Assembly (NCBI GenBank): GCA_946886405.1
Contig: CAMPIO010000043.1
Coordinates: 1 to 28,774, forward strand
Source: an uncultured Pseudoxanthomonas sp.
GTDB lineage: Bacteria; Pseudomonadota; Gammaproteobacteria; Xanthomonadales; Xanthomonadaceae
Direction of reading: 5' to 3'
DNA: 28,774 nt
The notes beneath the pieces were generated by a model. That model searched no databases, was not told where the DNA came from, and was given only the letters and a program-made list of their open reading frames with translations. Position 1 is the first letter of the stretch. The number at the start of each line of letters is the position of its first letter. Both the position numbers and the translations under genes were made by a program. This document shows, piece by piece, positions 25,834-28,774 of the stretch.

Positions 25834-26646
25834 GGGCAGCAAGGGTCGCCGCGCCTCATCCAGCCGGACAACTTGTTCCGCCGTCCCCGGCAGCGTCGCC
25901 AGCAGATGCCGGCTGGTGCGTTCGTAGTGCTGGATGAAGCGGTCCAGTTGCGCGCGGCCCATGCCATGGCGGCCGGGTTCGCGCGCCACCATCGCCTGCT
26001 CCTGTTGCCATCGCCACGTGCGCACGATGTCGAAGGCGGGCGGCTGCAGGAACCACAACGCATCGATGCGCGACCACAGGGCGGGATAATCGCGGCGCAC
26101 TGCGTCGTTGCAGTAGCGCCGCCAGCGACCGTCCGGGTCTTCGTCGCGCTCCAGTGCATTGAGCGGCGCGGCCAGCGCAGCCTCATCCTCGGCGGTGGCG
26201 CCCAGGCACCAGCCTTCGAACAGCACCAGGTCGACGCGATCCGGTATCTGCGTCCATGCCTCCTCGGACGTGCGATCGTCCGCCAGCTTGTCGAAGCGCG
26301 GCAGGGCCACGGGCGCGCCCGCCTTGAGCGCGTCCAGCACCCGGCAGCCGAGAGCGACGTCGTGCGTGCCGGGTGGGCCGCGCGTCGCCAGCAACGGATG
26401 CACCGCGTGGGCGAGTCGCTTTCGCTCGTCCCGCGTCAGGTAGAGGTCATCGAGCGACAGCACCGCAACGCGCAGGCCCGCCGCTTCGCCCAGCGCGGCA
26501 ATCTGAAGGGCCAGCGTCGATTTGCCACTTCCCTGGAAGCCACTGATGGCGAACACCGGCGTACGCACCGGCACGGCGCGCGCAGCGGCCAGCGCCTCCC
26601 CGACGAGGGTGGATGGAAAACCGTCGGGATGCGTTGCCTGCGTCAT
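25828..26646 (-). CDS. P-loop kinase, D-glycerate 3-kinase-like
   Basis: 272 aa. P-loop GFQGSGKST at 36-44, [17 protein letters not shown] after strand 2, then [17 protein letters not shown] and the acidic FEGWCLGA. This matches the glycerate kinase/GLYK and yeast Tda10 family, distinct from GarK. It would phosphorylate D-glycerate to 3-phosphoglycerate. The ATG at 26646 (MTQATHPDG) was chosen because upstream residues are weak and no Shine-Dalgarno is present. A TATTGT on the minus strand lies 6 nt upstream, so a leaderless message is likely. The stop codon is inside a repeat arm. Divergent from pdxH by 50 bp. Confidence 0.85.
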   Translation of the reverse strand: MTQATHPDGFPSTLVGEALAAARAVPVRTPVFAISGFQGSGKSTLALQIAALGEAAGLRVAVLSLDDLYLTRDERKRLAHAVHPLLATRGPPGTHDVALGCRVLDALKAGAPVALPRFDKLADDRTSEEAWTQIPDRVDLVLFEGWCLGATAEDEAALAAPLNALERDEDPDGRWRRYCNDAVRRDYPALWSRIDALWFLQPPAFDIVRTWRWQQEQAMVAREPGRHGMGRAQLDRFIQHYERTSRHLLATLPGTAEQVVRLDEARRPLLPL

Positions 26647-26652
26647 CGCGCG

Positions 26653-26658
26653 ACAATA
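26653..26658 (-). promoter_or_regulatory. Candidate -10 element for the glycerate kinase-like gene
   Basis: TATTGT on the minus strand ends 6 nt before the ATG, placing the transcript start at the start codon. No Shine-Dalgarno. Confidence 0.35.
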
Positions 26659-26696
26659 GCGCATGCCCGATGCGCGGGCGCTGCCATGACGACGCC

Positions 26697-27299
26697 ATGA
26701 CCGATCTGTACGCCGAAGCCCTCTCCACGTTCACCACGCTGTTCGGCGAGGCGAAGGCGGCAGGCACCGAAATCGAGCCGAATGCGATGACACTCGCGAC
26801 CGCCACGTCCGATGGCCGTCCGTCCGCACGCACCGTGCTGTTGAAGGCGTTCGACGCGCAGGGCTTCGTCTTCTACACGCACACACACAGCCAGAAGGGG
26901 CGCGAACTGCACGACAATCCGTGCGCGGCATTGCTGTTCCTGTGGCGCAGCCTGCGCGAGGCCGGCATCCAGGTGCGCGTGGAAGGCGCGGTGACGCCGG
27001 TCAGCGATGCGGATGCCGATGCTTACTTCACGTCTCGTCCGCGCCAGAGCCAGCTGGGTGCATGGGCGTCGATCCAGTCCGAAACGTTGGACTCGCGCGA
27101 GGCCTTCGAGACGCGGATGGCCGAGGTGGAAGCGCGCTTCGCCGGCCGCGAGGTGCCGCGGCCGGAGGGCTGGAGTGGCTACCGCGTGGCGCCGGACGCC
27201 ATCGAGTTCTGGTACGGCGCGCAATTCCGCCTGCACGAACGCTGGCGTTACGAGTGCGATGCCGCCGGCGCGTGGAGCAAGCGGATGCTGTTTCCTTGA
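26697..27299 (+). CDS. pdxH: Pyridoxine/pyridoxamine 5'-phosphate oxidase
   Basis: Makes pyridoxal phosphate with FMN and oxygen; cytoplasmic. 200 aa, shorter than the E. coli form (218) at the N-terminus. Motifs: [61 protein letters not shown], and a C-terminal [15 protein letters not shown] block. The start at 26697 (MTDLYAEAL) is the first in-frame ATG that leaves a family-like N-terminus; an ATG 13 nt upstream is out of frame. A repeat pair follows the stop. Confidence 0.95.
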   Translation: MTDLYAEALSTFTTLFGEAKAAGTEIEPNAMTLATATSDGRPSARTVLLKAFDAQGFVFYTHTHSQKGRELHDNPCAALLFLWRSLREAGIQVRVEGAVTPVSDADADAYFTSRPRQSQLGAWASIQSETLDSREAFETRMAEVEARFAGREVPRPEGWSGYRVAPDAIEFWYGAQFRLHERWRYECDAAGAWSKRMLFP

Positions 27300-27315
27300 G
27301 CGGCATCGGCAGCCG

Positions 27316-27384
27316 TTGTGGGAGCGACGCAAGTCGCGAGCCGTTGGCACTCTGCGAAACGCTCGCGACTTGCGTCGCTCCCAT
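27316..27384. repeat. GTAGGAGCGAC repeat pair 2 (inverted, tight hairpin)
   Basis: Left arm 27316-27341 (TTGTGGGAGCGACGCAAGTC...) and right arm 27361-27384 are perfectly complementary over at least 22 bp, with a 19-bp loop. It lies between pdxH and the BtuF-like gene. The variable middle base pair matches within the pair but differs from pairs 1 and 3. Confidence 0.9.
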
Positions 27385-27396
27385 GGGGCGGATGTC

Positions 27397-28194
27397 GTGA
27401 TCGGTCCCCAGCGCATCGTCTGCCTGACCGAGGAGCCTACCGAGACCCTGTACGCGTTGGGCGAACAGGACCGCATCGTCGGTATCAGCGGTTTCACCGT
27501 GCGTCCGCCGCAGGCCCGCAAGCAGAAGCCCAAGGTCAGCGCGTTCACCAGCGCGAAGATCGGCGAGATCCTGAAGCTGCAGCCCGACCTGGCGATCGGG
27601 TTCTCCGATATCCAGGCCGATATCGCGGCCGAGCTGGTACGGCAAGGCGTTGAGGTGTGGATCAGCAACCATCGCAGCGTGGACGGGATTGTCGACTACG
27701 TGCGGCGACTGGGTGCGCTGGTCGGCGCCGCGACCCGGGCGAATGCGTATGCCGATGCGCTGCAGCGTGGACTGGACGAGGTCCGCGCACAGGCGGCCGT
27801 TCTGCCGCGGCGGCCGAAGGTCTACTTCGAGGAATGGGACGAACCGCAGATCACCGGCATCCGCTGGGTCTCGGAACTGATCGGCATCGCGGGGGGCGAC
27901 GATGTCTATCCGGAGATGGCGAAGGAACCGTTGGCGAAGCACCGCATCCTTGCCGACGGCAGCGACGTGGTGCGGCGCGCGCCCGACATCATCCTGGGCT
28001 CGTGGTGCGGCAAGAAGTTCCGCCCCGACCGCGTGGCCGCACGCCCCGGCTGGGACGCGATCCCTGCCGTGCGCGATGGCGAACTGCACGAGATCAAGTC
28101 GCCGCTGATCCTGCAGCCGGGGCCGGCGGCGCTGACCGATGGTGTGCGGGCGATCGCGGCGATCGTGCAGGCGTGGGCAGGGCGCCGAGTTTGA
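27397..28194 (+). CDS. BtuF/TroA-like substrate-binding-protein fold without signal peptide
   Basis: 265 aa, helical-backbone metal/cobalamin receptor family (Peripla_BP_2). Visible blocks: PQRIVCLTEEPTETLYALGE, VSAFTSAKIGEILKLQPDLAIGF, a second lobe with FEEWDEPQITGIRWVSELIGIAGG, and WCGKKFRPDRVAARPGWDAIPAV. The chosen start is a GTG at 27397, in frame and near GGGGCGGA. No start gives a signal peptide or lipobox, and no ABC-transporter permease or ATPase gene is next to it. It therefore looks cytoplasmic, unlike true BtuF. Cobalamin binding is only suggested by family. An in-frame TTG at 27370, inside the preceding repeat, is an alternative start. Confidence 0.82.
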   Translation: MIGPQRIVCLTEEPTETLYALGEQDRIVGISGFTVRPPQARKQKPKVSAFTSAKIGEILKLQPDLAIGFSDIQADIAAELVRQGVEVWISNHRSVDGIVDYVRRLGALVGAATRANAYADALQRGLDEVRAQAAVLPRRPKVYFEEWDEPQITGIRWVSELIGIAGGDDVYPEMAKEPLAKHRILADGSDVVRRAPDIILGSWCGKKFRPDRVAARPGWDAIPAVRDGELHEIKSPLILQPGPAALTDGVRAIAAIVQAWAGRRV

Positions 28195-28206
28195 GCCTGG
28201 CTTCCC

Positions 28207-28345
28207 TTGTAGGAGCGACGTGAGTCGCGACCGCAGAAGTGAGGCCACCTTTTCGCCAGGTGGAACAAGCGTGTCGTCGTCACCTTGGGAGCCATCCGTT
28301 CGCGAGATCGGACGGCTCGCGGTCGCGACTCACGTCGCTCCTACA
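28207..28345. repeat. GTAGGAGCGAC repeat pair 3 (inverted)
   Basis: Left arm 28207-28234 (TTGTAGGAGCGACGTGAGTC...) and right arm 28319-28345 are complementary over 27 bp; 84 bp lie between, including a smaller hairpin CCACCT/AGGTGG. It lies in the convergent gap between the BtuF-like and DUF4426 genes, where it may also act as a transcription barrier. Confidence 0.88.
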
Positions 28346-28361
28346 GGGGAGCATGGATATC

Positions 28362-28774
28362 TCAGAAATTCCGCTGGAACTTCACCGTCTCCGTACGACT
28401 GCCCGATGTCACCACCACCTCGAAGCGATAGGAGTTGCGTGGCGAGATACGCGCGGTGCCGATCAGGTCGGTGTACTCGCCGGCGTCCACCTTGCGCAGC
28501 GTGACGACCTGGCGCGCACCCGACAGGTCGTGCGCGGTGACGCTCACGTCGCCGTCGGCATCGAGTTCCTCGGCGCCTCTCACCTCGCGCAGCGCGACCA
28601 GCACCAGTGCGGTGCCTGCATCACGCGGAACGCCGTACTGTCTGGCGACCGCTTCGCTCAATGCGAGGGTCGGCAGTGCGTTGTAACGCACACGGAGCGT
28701 GCCGAAGTCGGCTTCGGCCGGCGCCGCCTGCACGAACTCCGCCGCGCGCGGTGGTTCGCCGCCGGAACAGGCGG
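28362..28774 (-). CDS. DUF4426 lipoprotein, N-terminus cut by the window edge
   Basis: 137 codons are visible. The visible part starts at a lipobox-like ACSGGEPP (the cysteine near position 28770), and the mature domain has FGTLRVRYNALPTLALSEAVARQYGV and RISPRNSYRFEVVV, typical of DUF4426. It would be an outer- or inner-membrane-anchored periplasmic protein of unknown role. The start codon is beyond the window. The stop (TGA at 28362) is 17 bp beyond the right arm of repeat pair 3. Confidence 0.83.
   Translation of the reverse strand, partial: ACSGGEPPRAAEFVQAAPAEADFGTLRVRYNALPTLALSEAVARQYGVPRDAGTALVLVALREVRGAEELDADGDVSVTAHDLSGARQVVTLRKVDAGEYTDLIGTARISPRNSYRFEVVVTSGSRTETVKFQRNF

Noticed and set aside
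25702..28345. CRISPR array made of the GTAGGAGCGAC repeats
   Set aside because: Repeats are inverted pairs with unequal spacing, not regularly spaced direct repeats, and no cas gene is near.

Overview
The window looks like a chromosomal segment of a GC-rich gammaproteobacterium of the Xanthomonadaceae/Lysobacteraceae (Xanthomonas, Stenotrophomonas, Pseudoxanthomonas or Lysobacter group). This rests on the GC-rich codon use, a metX-metB-homoserine dehydrogenase operon behind a SAM-I riboswitch, two very large beta-propeller sensor proteins, and GTAGGAGCGAC-type palindromic repeats in the gaps. No insertion sequence, phage gene, tRNA, rRNA or CRISPR array was seen. Genus is an inference from gene content and style, not from a marker gene.

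Layout. 1-2604 (minus): the 5' part of prfC, then an M23 peptidase with a DUF4124 domain, translationally coupled to a beta-propeller lipoprotein. 2605-2925: divergent gap with a sigma70-like promoter and a SAM-I riboswitch. 2926-6265 (plus): metX-like acyltransferase, metB and homoserine dehydrogenase, joined by ATGA overlaps. These cover homoserine formation, its activation and cystathionine synthesis. 6284-10430 (minus): an exported alpha/beta hydrolase and a 1028-residue propeller/Y_Y_Y/GGDEF sensor. 10431-10982: a 552-bp gap with palindromic repeats. 10983-13769: a membrane-anchored XRE regulator, L-serine dehydratase sdaA (convergent, 14-nt overlap), a glutaredoxin-like protein and a c-type haem DUF3365 protein. 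13827-16553 (minus): YceI, cytochrome b561, YceI and an alpha/beta hydrolase; the first three genes overlap. 16662-21217 (plus): a 1194-residue propeller hybrid histidine kinase coupled to an exported protein of unknown function. 21223-25372 (minus): a likely six-gene run aroK, aroB, WGR-like, hemE and two exported unknowns. 25483-28194: dodecin (plus), a D-glycerate 3-kinase-like kinase (minus), pdxH (plus) and a leader-less BtuF-like protein (plus). 28362 to the end (minus): a partial DUF4426 lipoprotein.

Most genes are housekeeping or common accessory genes. The parts most worth a second look are: the riboswitch leader; an inverted repeat touching the met promoter; three GTAGGAGCGAC hairpin repeats whose paired arms covary, one of which supplies a gene's stop codon; four genes with a -10-like hexamer 6-9 nt before the start codon and no Shine-Dalgarno (candidate leaderless mRNAs); a substrate-binding-protein fold without a signal peptide; and an exported unknown coupled to the hybrid kinase. 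No clearly new multi-gene system was found.
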